Shown: positions 50,645-59,549, counted from the first letter of the stretch. The stretch: DNA of 64,000 nucleotides from QHCA01 sp038237645 (GCA_038237645.1 JBBRYN010000003.1:45944-109943); one strand, 5' to 3'. Translations and numbers: made by a program. The notes: generated from the letters alone by a model not told the origin.

Positions 50645-51427
50645 TCAGGCCGTGGCCTGTGTCCGCACTTCGTTGATGATCTTCTGTACGGTGCTCCGGG
50701 TCGCTGGCGGTGAGTCGACGTAGGCACCGACCTGCCAGTACGGCGGGCCGCCGTGAACCGCCGGGAAGAAGTGGCTCAGGCTCAGGGCATACTTGCCGTT
50801 GGCGTTGTGCATGGTCTCCAGGTAGCTGGTGGTCGCGTCCGTGACGACCGGGCGGCGGCCCGGTGTTTCGAACCACTCGGCCGCCATGCCGCGCTGCCTG
50901 GCCACGGTGCAGACCCTGGGGCATGGGCGGAACATGATGTGCAGCCGCTGGTGAGCATTGGAATTCGACTCGTCCACGCAGACGAAACCCTTGGCATGGG
51001 GGAGGCTGACGGTGCCACCCATGCAGCCCCAGGTGCCGGGGACCCGCCAGGCGAACGGCCAGCCCATGTACGACATCGTGAACGTAGACTCGCCGGCTGA
51101 GAACACGGGGCCGACGACCCGCACGGGCCGCATCGCCTTCAGCACCGGCTCGAGGGGGCCGGTGTTACCTGCGATGGAGCCGTCGGTCGGGGCGCCGGGG
51201 CCGCCGGCCGGGTCGCTCGGCGTCGAGGTCGGCGCCGGGGTGGCCGAGACGGCCGGCCGGCTCGCCGGCGGGGCGGCCACCGGGGTCCGGCGGGCGGGGC
51301 TGCTGAGCAGCAGGTAGCCGACGACGGCGGCGAACAGCACGCTCGCCGCGAGGCCGGCGGCCACCAGCCGCCCCCACACCCTGGACGGCCGGGAAGGCTG
51401 CATCGGATACCTGCTGATATCGGTCAC
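50645..51427 (-). CDS. membrane-anchored extracytoplasmic protein, unknown
   Basis: A 260-residue protein with one N-terminal span (about 19-43), a Pro/Ala/Thr-rich linker (about 45-88) and a folded exported domain (about 90-260). The domain has five cysteines (GCMGG, VCVDE, PCPRVC and nearby) likely to form disulfides. SYMGWPFAWRVPGTWGCMGG and MFRPCPRVCTVARQRGMAAE are its most distinctive parts; I do not recognise the family. It follows the DUF5317 gene by 27 bases and is convergent with rsrA. Confidence 0.6.
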   Translation of the reverse strand: MTDISRYPMQPSRPSRVWGRLVAAGLAASVLFAAVVGYLLLSSPARRTPVAAPPASRPAVSATPAPTSTPSDPAGGPGAPTDGSIAGNTGPLEPVLKAMRPVRVVGPVFSAGESTFTMSYMGWPFAWRVPGTWGCMGGTVSLPHAKGFVCVDESNSNAHQRLHIMFRPCPRVCTVARQRGMAAEWFETPGRRPVVTDATTSYLETMHNANGKYALSLSHFFPAVHGGPPYWQVGAYVDSPPATRSTVQKIINEVRTQATA

Positions 51428-51454
51428 GCCGGAAGGGTACGGTATGTCCCTCAG

Positions 51455-52042
51455 TCAGTCGCTGCGGGTCAGCATCCGGGCGGAGGCGACGGCATCGTCG
51501 GACACCCCGCGGCGGCGGGGCGGCCGCATCGCCAAGAAGACCAGCTGCGCCAGGCCACCGGCCGCCAGCAGGTCGCCGATGCTGTCCACCTCGGGCCGCA
51601 GCGGCAGCGGGACCGCGATCACGTCGCCCAGGATCCGCAGCCGGGTGCCGGTCGCGGCCGGCTCGTGGCGGTCGTCTGCGACGGCTCGCTTCCCGAGACC
51701 GGCCCGGGCGGCCGCGTAGGCCGACACAGGCATGGCGCCGTTCAGCCCCACGACCAGCGCGTTGAGCAGCAGCCCGGCGGCGATCAGCCCGGTGCCGGTG
51801 ACCGAGCGGTTGACCAGCATGAAGCAGCCGACCAGCAGCCCGCTCAAGGCAAGGGCGATGGCATAGAGCGGGCCGGCGGGCAGCCCCGCCCAGCCGAGAA
51901 CCAGCTCGGCGACCAGCACGGCCAGGGCCGCCAGCGGCAGCATCAGCCCATGGGCCGGCAGACGCTCGAACGAGGACAGCCGTCCACCCGCCAGTCGCGC
52001 GCCCAGCAGCGCCACCACGATCGAGCAGGCGACAATTCCCAC
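51455..52042 (-). CDS. DUF5317-like membrane protein
   Basis: A 195-residue protein with about five membrane spans; GARLAGGRLSSFERLPAHGL near 13-32 and NALVVGLNGAMPVSAYAA near 108-125 match the actinobacterial DUF5317 family. Function unknown. GTG 52042 is chosen because the frame upstream runs into the tandem repeat array and cannot be native. Probably co-transcribed with the exported protein downstream. Confidence 0.7.
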   Translation of the reverse strand: MGIVACSIVVALLGARLAGGRLSSFERLPAHGLMLPLAALAVLVAELVLGWAGLPAGPLYAIALALSGLLVGCFMLVNRSVTGTGLIAAGLLLNALVVGLNGAMPVSAYAAARAGLGKRAVADDRHEPAATGTRLRILGDVIAVPLPLRPEVDSIGDLLAAGGLAQLVFLAMRPPRRRGVSDDAVASARMLTRSD

Positions 52043-52059
52043 GCCGGTAGTGTGCCCTA

Positions 52060-52191
52060 GTCGAGCGAGCATCGCAGCGAAGCGAGGAGCGCAGCGAGGT
52101 GAGAATTTAGTCGAGCGAGCATCGCAGCGAAGCGAGGAGCGCAGCGAGGTGAGAATTTGGTCGAGCGAGCATCGCAGCGAAGCGAGATGAC
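52060..52191 (+). repeat. 50-bp tandem array of interspersed repeats
   Basis: Three head-to-tail copies begin at 52060, 52110 and 52160, each starting GTCGAGCGAGCATCGCAGCG. The first two end GAGGTGAGAATTT; the third is shortened and ends GCGAGATGAC. The array lies in the divergent region between the DUF5317-like gene and accC. Confidence 0.95.
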
Positions 52192-52227
52192 AACTTGGTC
52201 GCCAGTCGAGAAGGGAACGAACCGTCC

Positions 52228-53571
52228 GTGTTCGACAGCGTGCTCGTGGCCAATCGCGGCGAGATCGCCGTCCGGGTGATCCGCACCGTGCAGCGGCTCG
52301 GGATGCGGGCGGTCGCGGTGCACTCCGAGGCCGACGCCGGCGCACTCCACGTGCGGCTCGCCGATGCGACCGTCGCCATCGGGCCGGCGGCACCCGCGCA
52401 GTCCTATCTCGACATCGCCCGGATCCTCTCTGCCGCTAAGGAGACCGGGGCGCAGGCGGTGCATCCGGGCTACGGCTTCCTGGCCGAGAACGCCGGATTT
52501 GCCCGCGCGGTCGCTGCGGCGGGGCTGACCTGGGTCGGTCCCGCCCCGGAGGCCATGGAGGCCATGGGGGACAAGGTCGCAGCCCGCAACCTGATGTCTG
52601 ATGCCGGGGTCCCGGTGGCACCGGGCACTCGGCAGGCGATCACCGACGCCGACGAGGCCCTGGCTTGCGGCGACGCCATCGGTTATCCGCTCATGGTCAA
52701 GGCATCGGCCGGTGGTGGCGGCATCGGGATGGCCGTAGTGGCTGACCAGGCGGCGTTGCGCGGGGCGTTCGAGACCGCACGTACCCGCGCCGAGCGGTTC
52801 TTCGGCTCGCCGGCGATCCTGCTCGAACGCTTCGTCCCGGCCGCCCGCCACGTCGAGGTGCAGATCCTCGGCCTGCCCGACGGCCGGGTCGTCGCGCTGG
52901 GTGAGCGCGACTGCTCGGTGCAGCGGCGGCACCAGAAGGTCGCCGAGGAGACGCCGTCACCAGGAGTCGACCAGCTACTGCGCAGCCGCATGCTCGCCGC
53001 GGCCGTCCGGGCCGGAACAGCGATCGGCTACCTCGGTGCCGGGACCGTGGAGTTCCTGGTCGACACGGCCGCCGGGGCCGACTTCTTCTTCCTCGAGATG
53101 AACACCCGGTTGCAGGTCGAGCATCCGGTGACCGAGCTGGTCACCGGCCTGGATCTCGTCGAGGAGCAGCTCAGGATCGCCGCAGGGCAGCAGCCGACTT
53201 TCGGCGCGGCGCCGCCCGTCCCCAGTGGCCACGCCCTGGAGCTGCGGGTTTACGCGGAGGATCCACGCCGCTTCCTCCCCTCGCCGGGGACCATCCGCCG
53301 CTGGGTCCAGCCCGTGGGCGAGGGCGTGCGGGTCGATGCGGGCTACGCGGAGGGCGACACGGTCACCCCTCACTACGACCCGTTGCTGGCCAAGCTGTGC
53401 GTCTGGGCCGCCGACCGTGAGACGGCGCTCAAGCGGGCTGCCGACGCCGTGGACGGCTTCGTCGTCGAGGGGCCCAAGACCAACCTGCCGTTCTTCGTCG
53501 AGCTGCTGGCCGACCCCGAATTCGCCACCGGCACCTACGACACCGGGCTCATCGAGCGGATGCGCTCCTGA
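52228..53571 (+). CDS. accC: biotin carboxylase subunit of an acyl-CoA carboxylase
   Basis: A 447-residue biotin carboxylase: VANRGEIAVRVIRT at the N-terminus, ATP-grasp loop KASAGGGGIGM (about 157-167), GERDCSVQRRHQK (about 227-239) and the active-site EMNTRLQVEHPVTE (about 288-301). It uses ATP and bicarbonate to carboxylate biotin on the carrier protein, encoded next. Unlike many actinobacterial AccA proteins it carries no fused carrier domain. GTG 52228 is the conserved start; AAGGGA lies upstream. The promoter must lie within or beside the repeat array. No carboxyltransferase gene is nearby. Confidence 0.93.
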   Translation: MFDSVLVANRGEIAVRVIRTVQRLGMRAVAVHSEADAGALHVRLADATVAIGPAAPAQSYLDIARILSAAKETGAQAVHPGYGFLAENAGFARAVAAAGLTWVGPAPEAMEAMGDKVAARNLMSDAGVPVAPGTRQAITDADEALACGDAIGYPLMVKASAGGGGIGMAVVADQAALRGAFETARTRAERFFGSPAILLERFVPAARHVEVQILGLPDGRVVALGERDCSVQRRHQKVAEETPSPGVDQLLRSRMLAAAVRAGTAIGYLGAGTVEFLVDTAAGADFFFLEMNTRLQVEHPVTELVTGLDLVEEQLRIAAGQQPTFGAAPPVPSGHALELRVYAEDPRRFLPSPGTIRRWVQPVGEGVRVDAGYAEGDTVTPHYDPLLAKLCVWAADRETALKRAADAVDGFVVEGPKTNLPFFVELLADPEFATGTYDTGLIERMRS

Positions 53572-53618
53572 ATGGATGCGCTCGGTGATTGGATGGCAGT
53601 CACCTCGAGAGGAGCACC

Positions 53619-53834
53619 ATGGCAGTGGAGATCCGTGCCGAGATGGTCGCCAACGTCTGGAAGGTCGTCGTCGCTGAGGGCGACCCGGTCTCGGCCGGCG
53701 ACACGCTGGTCATCCTGGAGTCCATGAAGATGGAGATCCCGGTCCTCAGCGAGTCCGGCGGCAAGGTGACGCAGCTCGCCGTGAGCGAGGGCGACGTGGT
53801 TCAGGAGGGTGATCTCATCGCCAGCATCGGCTGA
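53619..53834 (+). CDS. biotin carboxyl carrier protein
   Basis: A 71-residue single biotinyl domain. ESMKMEIPV holds the Lys that receives biotin (about residue 37), flanked by the glycine-rich half-barrels GDPVSAGDTLV and EGDVVQEGDLI. It carries carboxybiotin from the carboxylase to the carboxyltransferase. It lies 47 bases after accC with GAGAGGAG before the ATG, so one operon. A lipoyl role is unlikely given the MKM motif. Confidence 0.92.
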   Translation: MAVEIRAEMVANVWKVVVAEGDPVSAGDTLVILESMKMEIPVLSESGGKVTQLAVSEGDVVQEGDLIASIG

Positions 53835-53890
53835 GCCGGGCGGCCGACTGGCAGTCAAGAGGCGTCGATCATCTGCCGAAGCCAGACAAC

Positions 53891-54985
53891 GTGAGCGATG
53901 ACGACGCGGTGCTGGATATCGAGCCCTTCCTGCGTGCTCTGGTGGAATGCGCCGGGTCCGACTTGCACTGCAAGGTCGGCTCACCGCCCCGGGTACGCAT
54001 CGACGGGCGGCTGCGCCGGTTGCAGGTGCGCTCCCTCACGGCGGCCGACACCCAGCACATGGTCGAGCAGGTGCTGCGGCCGGACCTGGTCGAGGAGTTC
54101 CTACGCACCAACGAGGCCGACTTCGCCTACTCGATCCCCAACTGCGGGCGATTCCGGGTCAACGCCTTCCGCGCCCGTGGCAGTGCCGGGTTGGTGTTCC
54201 GGCGGGTCAGCATCGGTGCCATCGCCCTGGAGGAGTTGGGACTGCCGGCGGTGTTGAACACGCTTGCGCTCGAACCACGTGGCCTGGTGCTCGTCACCGG
54301 CCCGACCGGGTCGGGCAAGACGACGACGCTGGCCGGCATGGTCGACCTGGTCAACCAGGAGCGCGAGGTGCATATCGTGACGATCGAAGATCCGATCGAG
54401 GTCTTGCATTTCGACAAGCTGGCGATGGTCAACCAGCGAGAGGTACGCGTCGACACCGAGGACTTCGGCACCGCGCTGCGCGCCGCGATGCGGCAGGACC
54501 CGGACGTCATCCTGGTCGGCGAGATGCGTGACTCCGAGACCGTCAAGGCGGCCCTGTCGGCGGCCGAGACCGGCCACTTCGTGATGTCGACGCTGCACAC
54601 GACCGATGCCCAGGAGACGGTCAACCGCATCATCGACTTCTTCCCGCCGCACGAGCAGAAGCAGGTCAGGCTGTCGCTGGCCGGCGCCCTGCGGGGAATC
54701 ATCTGCCAGCGCTTGGTGCCGCGGTCCGACGGCGAGGGGCGGTGCGTCGTCATGGAGATCGCCGTCAACACCGGGCGGATTGCCGACGCGATCGCCGATC
54801 CCGACAAGACGTCGACCATCAACGGCCTGATCGCCGACGGTGGCTACTACGGAATGCAGAGCTTCGACCAGCACCTCGTCACGCTCATCCGGGACGGGGT
54901 GGTCACGCTCGAGGCCGCCTTGATCGCTTCGACGGCCCCGCACGACCTGACTGTCGAGTTGCGCCGGCTCGGCCTCGTCGCCTGA
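53891..54985 (+). CDS. pilT: PilT-like type IV pilus retraction ATPase
   Basis: A 364-residue hexameric ATPase. An N-terminal PAS-like domain (about 1-110) is followed by Walker A GPTGSGKTTT (about 137-146), the Asp box ITIEDPIEV, Walker B DVILVGEMRD (about 208-217) and the His box STLHTTDAQETVNRI. The AIRNLIRE motif of many PilT C-termini is replaced by ISTAPHDLTVELRRLGL-type sequence. It powers pilus retraction, implying type IV pili encoded elsewhere. GTG 53891 is the start; no pilus gene is adjacent. Confidence 0.88.
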   Translation: MSDDDAVLDIEPFLRALVECAGSDLHCKVGSPPRVRIDGRLRRLQVRSLTAADTQHMVEQVLRPDLVEEFLRTNEADFAYSIPNCGRFRVNAFRARGSAGLVFRRVSIGAIALEELGLPAVLNTLALEPRGLVLVTGPTGSGKTTTLAGMVDLVNQEREVHIVTIEDPIEVLHFDKLAMVNQREVRVDTEDFGTALRAAMRQDPDVILVGEMRDSETVKAALSAAETGHFVMSTLHTTDAQETVNRIIDFFPPHEQKQVRLSLAGALRGIICQRLVPRSDGEGRCVVMEIAVNTGRIADAIADPDKTSTINGLIADGGYYGMQSFDQHLVTLIRDGVVTLEAALIASTAPHDLTVELRRLGLVA

Positions 54986-54996
54986 CCCGGACTCGC

Positions 54997-55878
54997 TTAC
55001 GGGGGCGTGCTACTGATGGACTCGTGCTGCACCCGTACGTGCGCCGCGGCCGCAACGAACGGAGCCGCGACGTTCTTGGCCTGAGCCTGGGTGTAGGAGC
55101 CGGAGATCTCCAGCGAACCACCGGTGATCCGATCCAGGACCGTAGCCGCCGAGACGACCGAGTCGTCGATCATCGTTGCCATCCGGTTGCGCGGCGGCGG
55201 CTGGCCGACCAGCCGCCGGGTGAGATCGGCGAGGTGTGCTGAGCCCCGCACGGTCAGGGTGACCAGCACGGTCCAGCTCCCGCCGGGGGCGCGGGGAGGG
55301 GTGACCCTGGCCGTGCGCACCTCGCCGCCGCCGATTCCGGTCGAAGCCACCGTGTAGGTCGCACCGTCGCGACCGCACCGGATCAATGCCCTGCCGTCCG
55401 GCGACACGCGTCCGGGCCGGCACCGTCCGGCCGGCCGGCTGATGGCGGTCACCGCACGTAGCTCCACCGTGGGGGGTGCGTCCGACAAGGCGGCAAGCAG
55501 GCTCTTCGCGGCCGGGGGGACCGCGAGTACGAAGCCGCCGTCGATCATCCGGATCCTCCGTTGGCGCACCCCCAGCGACTGCAGCCGGCTCAACTCCACC
55601 TCCGCCGCGGCATCGCGCACCGGGCCGGGTGCCCTGCCTCCGCCGGCCGACTCGACGTCGAACCTGGAGTAGTACCAGCCCGGCGGGGCGAAAGCGGCCC
55701 TGGCGGCGAAGCTGTTGCGGACGACGACCAGGCCCACCAGGATCAACGCAACCGTCGACACGACGCCCACGATCAGCAGCAGCGTCCTGCGTCGCGGGGT
55801 GAGCCGCACTCGGCTGTCGGGACCGGGCGTCGGCTCGGTCGACGGCTCGGACGATGACTCGGTCGATGGCGCGCTCAC
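54997..55878 (-). CDS. membrane-anchored SecD P1-head-like protein
   Basis: A 293-residue protein with a disordered Ser/Glu-rich N-terminus (about 1-28), one membrane span (about 40-62) and an exported domain. Its C-terminal part (GGSWTVLVTLTVRGSAHLAD, then MATMIDDSVVSAATVLDRIT and GGSLEISGSYTQAQAKNVAA) closely follows the P1 head of SecD, which receives translocated chains. The six-span SecD membrane region is absent, so this is a solitary relative, not SecD itself. Function unknown; GTG 55878 avoids a non-native longer frame. Confidence 0.65.
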   Translation of the reverse strand: MSAPSTESSSEPSTEPTPGPDSRVRLTPRRRTLLLIVGVVSTVALILVGLVVVRNSFAARAAFAPPGWYYSRFDVESAGGGRAPGPVRDAAAEVELSRLQSLGVRQRRIRMIDGGFVLAVPPAAKSLLAALSDAPPTVELRAVTAISRPAGRCRPGRVSPDGRALIRCGRDGATYTVASTGIGGGEVRTARVTPPRAPGGSWTVLVTLTVRGSAHLADLTRRLVGQPPPRNRMATMIDDSVVSAATVLDRITGGSLEISGSYTQAQAKNVAAPFVAAAAHVRVQHESISSTPP

Positions 55879-55927
55879 CCGGCAGACCCTAGCTTCTCCG
55901 CCCAGGCGGATGGGGTATGACTGGGGC

Positions 55928-56956
55928 GTGCCGACTCGCATCCACCGTTCCGCGCAGGTCGAGGACAGCGTCAACATCGTGATCGAGCGACTGCTCCGTC
56001 GGCGCGGGTGGCGGCCCAGGGTGCTGCCTTACGCCGGCTACGGCACCGATGGGTGGGTGCGGCTGCTCGCCCGGGTGCTGCTCACCCCGCCCGGCACCCG
56101 CCGGCGCGACGTGGAGACCGGGCGAGGCTGGCGCCGGTTCATGTCCGCGCCGGCGCAGGGCGTTGCGGTGACGGTGAACCTCGGTGGACGGGCGCACGAG
56201 GTGCTCAGCCGGCGCGGGGGCTACATCGACGCGCTGATCCCGGCCGATCTCCCCACCGGCTGGGCGGAGGCCCGGCTGTCGGCCGAGGGGTCGCCGGTAT
56301 CCGCCGCGCCGCTGCGGATCGTGGGGCCGGCAGCCCGGCGCGGCGTGATCTGTGACATCGACGACACCGTCATGATCACCGCGCTGCCGCGGCCGCTGCT
56401 CGCCTTCTGGAACACCTTCGTCCGGCACGAGGCCCGTCGCCGGCCGGTGCCGGGCATGGCGGAATTTCTCTGCAGGCTCCTGAGCAGCGATCCGGAGAGC
56501 TTCATCGGCTACCTGTCGACCGGCCCGTGGAACGTCGCCCCGGCCCTCGAGCACTTCCTGGCCCGCGAGGGCTTCCCATGCGGGCCGCTACTGCTCACCG
56601 ACTGGGGGCCGACGACGGAGGGCTGGTTCCGCTCGGGCCGCCAGCACAAGCGGGCCGAACTCCGCCGCCTCCTCGCCGAGTTGCCACAGTTGCACTGGAC
56701 CCTGGTCGGTGACGACGGGCAGCACGATCCCGAGGTCTACGGCGAGGCGGCACAGGCCGGCACGGGCCAGGTGCGGGCGATGGCGATCCGCCAACTGACG
56801 CCCACCGAGCAGGTGCTCACCCACGGGACGCCTGAGCCACTGTCGGAGTTGCCCTGGGCCCCCTCGCGGCCCGGGTCCGCCGTGCCGATGCTCCGTGCCC
56901 CCGACGGCCACGGGCTGCTGGCGAAGTTCGGGAGGGCCGGCTTGCTGGACTACTAG
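55928..56956 (+). CDS. App1-type phosphatase (DUF2183)
   Basis: A 342-residue protein: a beta-rich N-terminal domain (about 20-145), then a HAD-like domain starting at the DxDxT motif CDIDDTVMIT (about 147-156) with LVGDDGQHDPEVY (about 258-270) supplying the distal acids. It is homologous to the yeast Pah1-independent phosphatidate phosphatase App1, so phosphatidate hydrolysis is likely; bacterial members are little studied. The start could be GTG 55928 or ATG 55910. Divergent from the SecD-head-like gene. Confidence 0.8.
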   Translation: MPTRIHRSAQVEDSVNIVIERLLRRRGWRPRVLPYAGYGTDGWVRLLARVLLTPPGTRRRDVETGRGWRRFMSAPAQGVAVTVNLGGRAHEVLSRRGGYIDALIPADLPTGWAEARLSAEGSPVSAAPLRIVGPAARRGVICDIDDTVMITALPRPLLAFWNTFVRHEARRRPVPGMAEFLCRLLSSDPESFIGYLSTGPWNVAPALEHFLAREGFPCGPLLLTDWGPTTEGWFRSGRQHKRAELRRLLAELPQLHWTLVGDDGQHDPEVYGEAAQAGTGQVRAMAIRQLTPTEQVLTHGTPEPLSELPWAPSRPGSAVPMLRAPDGHGLLAKFGRAGLLDY

Positions 56957-57260
56957 CGCACGTCCACGACTCGCTTCGACAGCCGCAACCTGCAGCGCAG
57001 AAGGCGAACGGCGCCCATAGATGTCACAAGAGAATCGCCCGGGCAACGGCATGTGGCCGAAGCCCGTATCTGCCTCGGCGTCGTCGACGCAGCCTGTGTG
57101 ATCGAGCAGGTGGCCGACCGTGCGGACCGACGCACCGCCGAATCGGCGAGGACCAGGTCCGGCAGGTGATCTACCACCCGGTCGTCCCAGACCCAGGCAC
57201 CCGAACGCCACTGTCTTGCACCTCTTCCCCCGGCGGAGTCGAGTGACAATGGTCCACGTC
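56957..57260. other. 304-base gap without a supported gene
   Basis: An open minus-strand frame here includes GAWVWDDRVVDHLPDLVLAD, which looks faintly protein-like, but there is no start signal or family match I recognise. It separates the convergent App1-type and bsaP genes. Confidence 0.4.
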
Positions 57261-57455
57261 CTAACTGGTCGTGACTCCATGCTCGGAGCATCGTGCCGTC
57301 CAACCACGGGGGTGGACCTGCACCACCATCCGGCGGCGGCAACTCCGGCAGTAGCGCGGCGGCTCCAACGCCATGGCCTGCCGACAGGCCCCGTGGTCAG
57401 CCTGTGTCTCGGACCGTCCACAGTGGCCGCAGAACGGCTCGCAGTGAGACGACAA
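57261..57455 (-). CDS. bsaP: biotin synthase auxiliary protein BsaP
   Basis: A 64-residue protein with paired cysteines: FCGHCG (9 and 12), GAC near 24, YCRSC (36 and 39) and ARC near 56. ALEPPRYCRSCRRRMVVQVH matches BsaP, a small iron-sulfur protein that supports BioB turnover in actinobacteria. The TTG start at 57455 follows the mctP stop by one base, so it probably depends on translation of that gene. It is placed downstream of the bio genes but separated from bioB by the transporter pair. Confidence 0.75.
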   Translation of the reverse strand: MSSHCEPFCGHCGRSETQADHGACRQAMALEPPRYCRSCRRRMVVQVHPRGWTARCSEHGVTTS

Positions 57456-57456
57456 C

Positions 57457-59087
57457 CTAACTTGCCAGCTCTGGGATCGGCTTGATCCGGGGGTCGCCCT
57501 GGTCGGCCACGTAGTCGTCGGCGGTGGTGCTGTCGCGGCCTTCCGGCAGCTTGATCGCCCGGAACAGCACCGTCGCGACGATGACCACGATGAAGTTGAG
57601 CATCAGCGCGGTGAGCGCGACATAGCCCTTGTCGCCGAGCCCCGGAATGGTGGCCACCTGCGCCCCCAGGTGCTTGTGGGTCAGCGGATTCACCTGCTGA
57701 TAGGCCACGACGGTGCCATAGCACATCGCCACCGCCCAGCCCAGCAACAGTGCCCAGCGGTGGAACCATCGCGTGTAGAGGCCGATCACGATCGCGGGGA
57801 GCGTCTGCAGGATCCAGATCCCGCCGAGCAGTTGGAAGTTGATCGCCGCGGTGCGGTCCAGCAAGAAGACGAAGAGCAGCGCACCCAACTTGACCACCAG
57901 TGACACGATCTTGCTGACCTGTGCCTCGCGGGCCGGCCCGGCGGAGGAGTGGAAGAACTCGCGGTAGATGTTTCGGGTAAACAGGTTCGCCGCGGCGATG
58001 GACATGATCGCAGCCGGCACCAGCGCGCCGATGGCGATGGCGGCGAAGGCCACGCCGGTGAACCAGCTCGGGAAGAGGTTCTCGAACAGCTGCGGGATCG
58101 CCAGCTGCGGATTGGGCTTCCCGTCGAGCCCGATCGGCTTGACCTTGGCCGCGATCGCCATATAGCCCAGCAGGGCGATAAGCCCGAGCAGCAGGGAGTA
58201 GGCCGGGAGGATCGCGGCGTTGCGACGGACCACGTTGCGGTCCTTCGTGGACAGTACGGCGGTGATGGAGTGCGGATACATGAACAGCGCGAGCGCGGAC
58301 CCCAGCGCGAGGGTGGCGTAGGGCCACAGCTGCGCGGTGCCGAGGAGTAGGCCGCCCTTGGTCGGCTTCTTGGGCAGGGCGTCACCGGCCGCGGCGAAGA
58401 TCTTGTGGTAACCGCCGAGCTTGTACGGGATGTAGATGACGGCCGCGATGACCACCAGGTAGATGAGGAAGTCCTTGACGAAGGCGATCAGCGCCGGTGC
58501 CGCAGACCGGAGGTGTAGGTGTAGGCGGCCAGCACGGCGAAGGCGATCAGCAGCGGGAGGTCCTGCAGCAGCCTGTTGCTCGAACTGCCGACGCCCATCA
58601 CCTCCAGGACGGCCTGGATGCCCACCAACTGCAGGGCGATGTAGGGCATCGTGGCCAGGATTCCCGTCACGGCAACGGCCAGGGCCAGCCCGCGGGAGTC
58701 GTACCGCCCGCGGACGAAGTCGGCCGGTGTGACGTAGCCGTGCCGGTGGGAGACAGACCACAGCCGGGGCAGGAAGACGAAGACCAGCGGGTAGACGATG
58801 ATCGTGTAGGGCACGGCGAAGAAGCCGATCGCACCCGAGGCGAACATCAGCGCCGGCACCGCGATGAAGGTGTAGGCGGTGTAGAGGTCGCCGCCGAGGA
58901 GGAACCAGGTCACGAAGGTGCCGAAACCGCGGCCGCCCAGGCCCCACTCGTCGAGGCTGGCCAGGTCCTCGGTCCGCCGCCAGCGCGCGGCGGCGAAGCC
59001 AAGCACCGTGACGAGCACGAAGAGCACGACGACGATGGTCAGCGCGACGCCGTTGACGCCGGGTCGCGGTCCGCTGCCCAGGATCAT
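57457..59087 (-). pseudogene. mctP: MctP-type monocarboxylate:Na symporter with a frameshift
   Basis: The sodium:solute symporter sequence starts at ATG 59087 (GVALTIVVVLFVLVTVLGF) and runs to TYTSGLRHRR-stop at 58488. The same protein continues in another frame as ALIAFVKDFLIYLVVIAAVI to the end at 57457. One extra G near 58500 (GGGCA instead of GGCA on the coding strand) would join them as SGLRAPALIAFVKD. MctP takes up lactate, pyruvate and similar acids with about 13 spans. The DUF3311 gene upstream is its usual partner. Either a recent one-base deletion, a sequencing error or a frameshift site. Confidence 0.85.
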
Positions 59088-59383
59088 GGCCGCTCACCCG
59101 CATCGCGCTCGGCCTGGCGCTCGGCCTGGCGCTCGGCCTGGCGGTCGATGTCGTCGCGCTTGACGAACAGGTAGGCGATGAAGGTCAGCCCCGCGGTGAG
59201 GAACACCCAGAGGAACTGGTACCAGTAGAAGAACGGGAAGCCGAAAAGCTCCGGCCCCTTCTTGTTATAGCCGGCAACCCCCAGCAGGGCGATCAGCGGG
59301 ACCAGGACCGCGACGGTGACCACGACCGTGGTCGCGGCCCTGCCGCCGGCTGCCCGAGGCTCTTGGTGGATCGATCGCGACAC
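59084..59383 (-). CDS. DUF3311 small membrane protein, partner of MctP
   Basis: A 99-residue protein with two spans (about 20-38 and 55-72); GFPFFYWYQFLWVFLTAGLT is the DUF3311 signature. These proteins are encoded just before SLC5-type symporters and are thought to be their small subunits. GAGGAGG lies directly before the GTG start, and the stop overlaps the mctP ATG. The C-terminal tail (RQAERQAERQAERDAGERP) comes from a 12-bp tandem repeat at 59105-59140. Confidence 0.85.
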   Translation of the reverse strand: MSRSIHQEPRAAGGRAATTVVVTVAVLVPLIALLGVAGYNKKGPELFGFPFFYWYQFLWVFLTAGLTFIAYLFVKRDDIDRQAERQAERQAERDAGERP

Positions 59384-59491
59384 GGTTCCTCCTCATGCCG
59401 AGCGGGGGCGAGGAGCCCCCGGCGCCGGACGGGAGGTTACTCCGGTGTGATCAAAATCTCGCCCCTTCTCGCCCATGTTCGAGGGAAAGCT

Positions 59492-59511
59492 GGTCCGGCT
59501 GAAACCGGACC
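59492..59511 (-). terminator. hairpin downstream of bioB
   Basis: GGTCCGG (59492-59498) pairs with CCGGACC (59505-59511) across a six-base loop, 39 bases after the bioB stop. There is no T-run on the coding strand, so it may be a weak or factor-dependent terminator separating the bio genes from the DUF3311/mctP unit. Confidence 0.5.
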
Positions 59512-59549
59512 GATCCTGCGGGAATCATGGAGCAGGAACAGCAGGCGAG

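Noticed and set aside
56953..57342. Possible small gene on the minus strand downstream of bsaP
   Set aside because: It overlaps bsaP in another frame, lacks a ribosome binding site and has no family match I can name.
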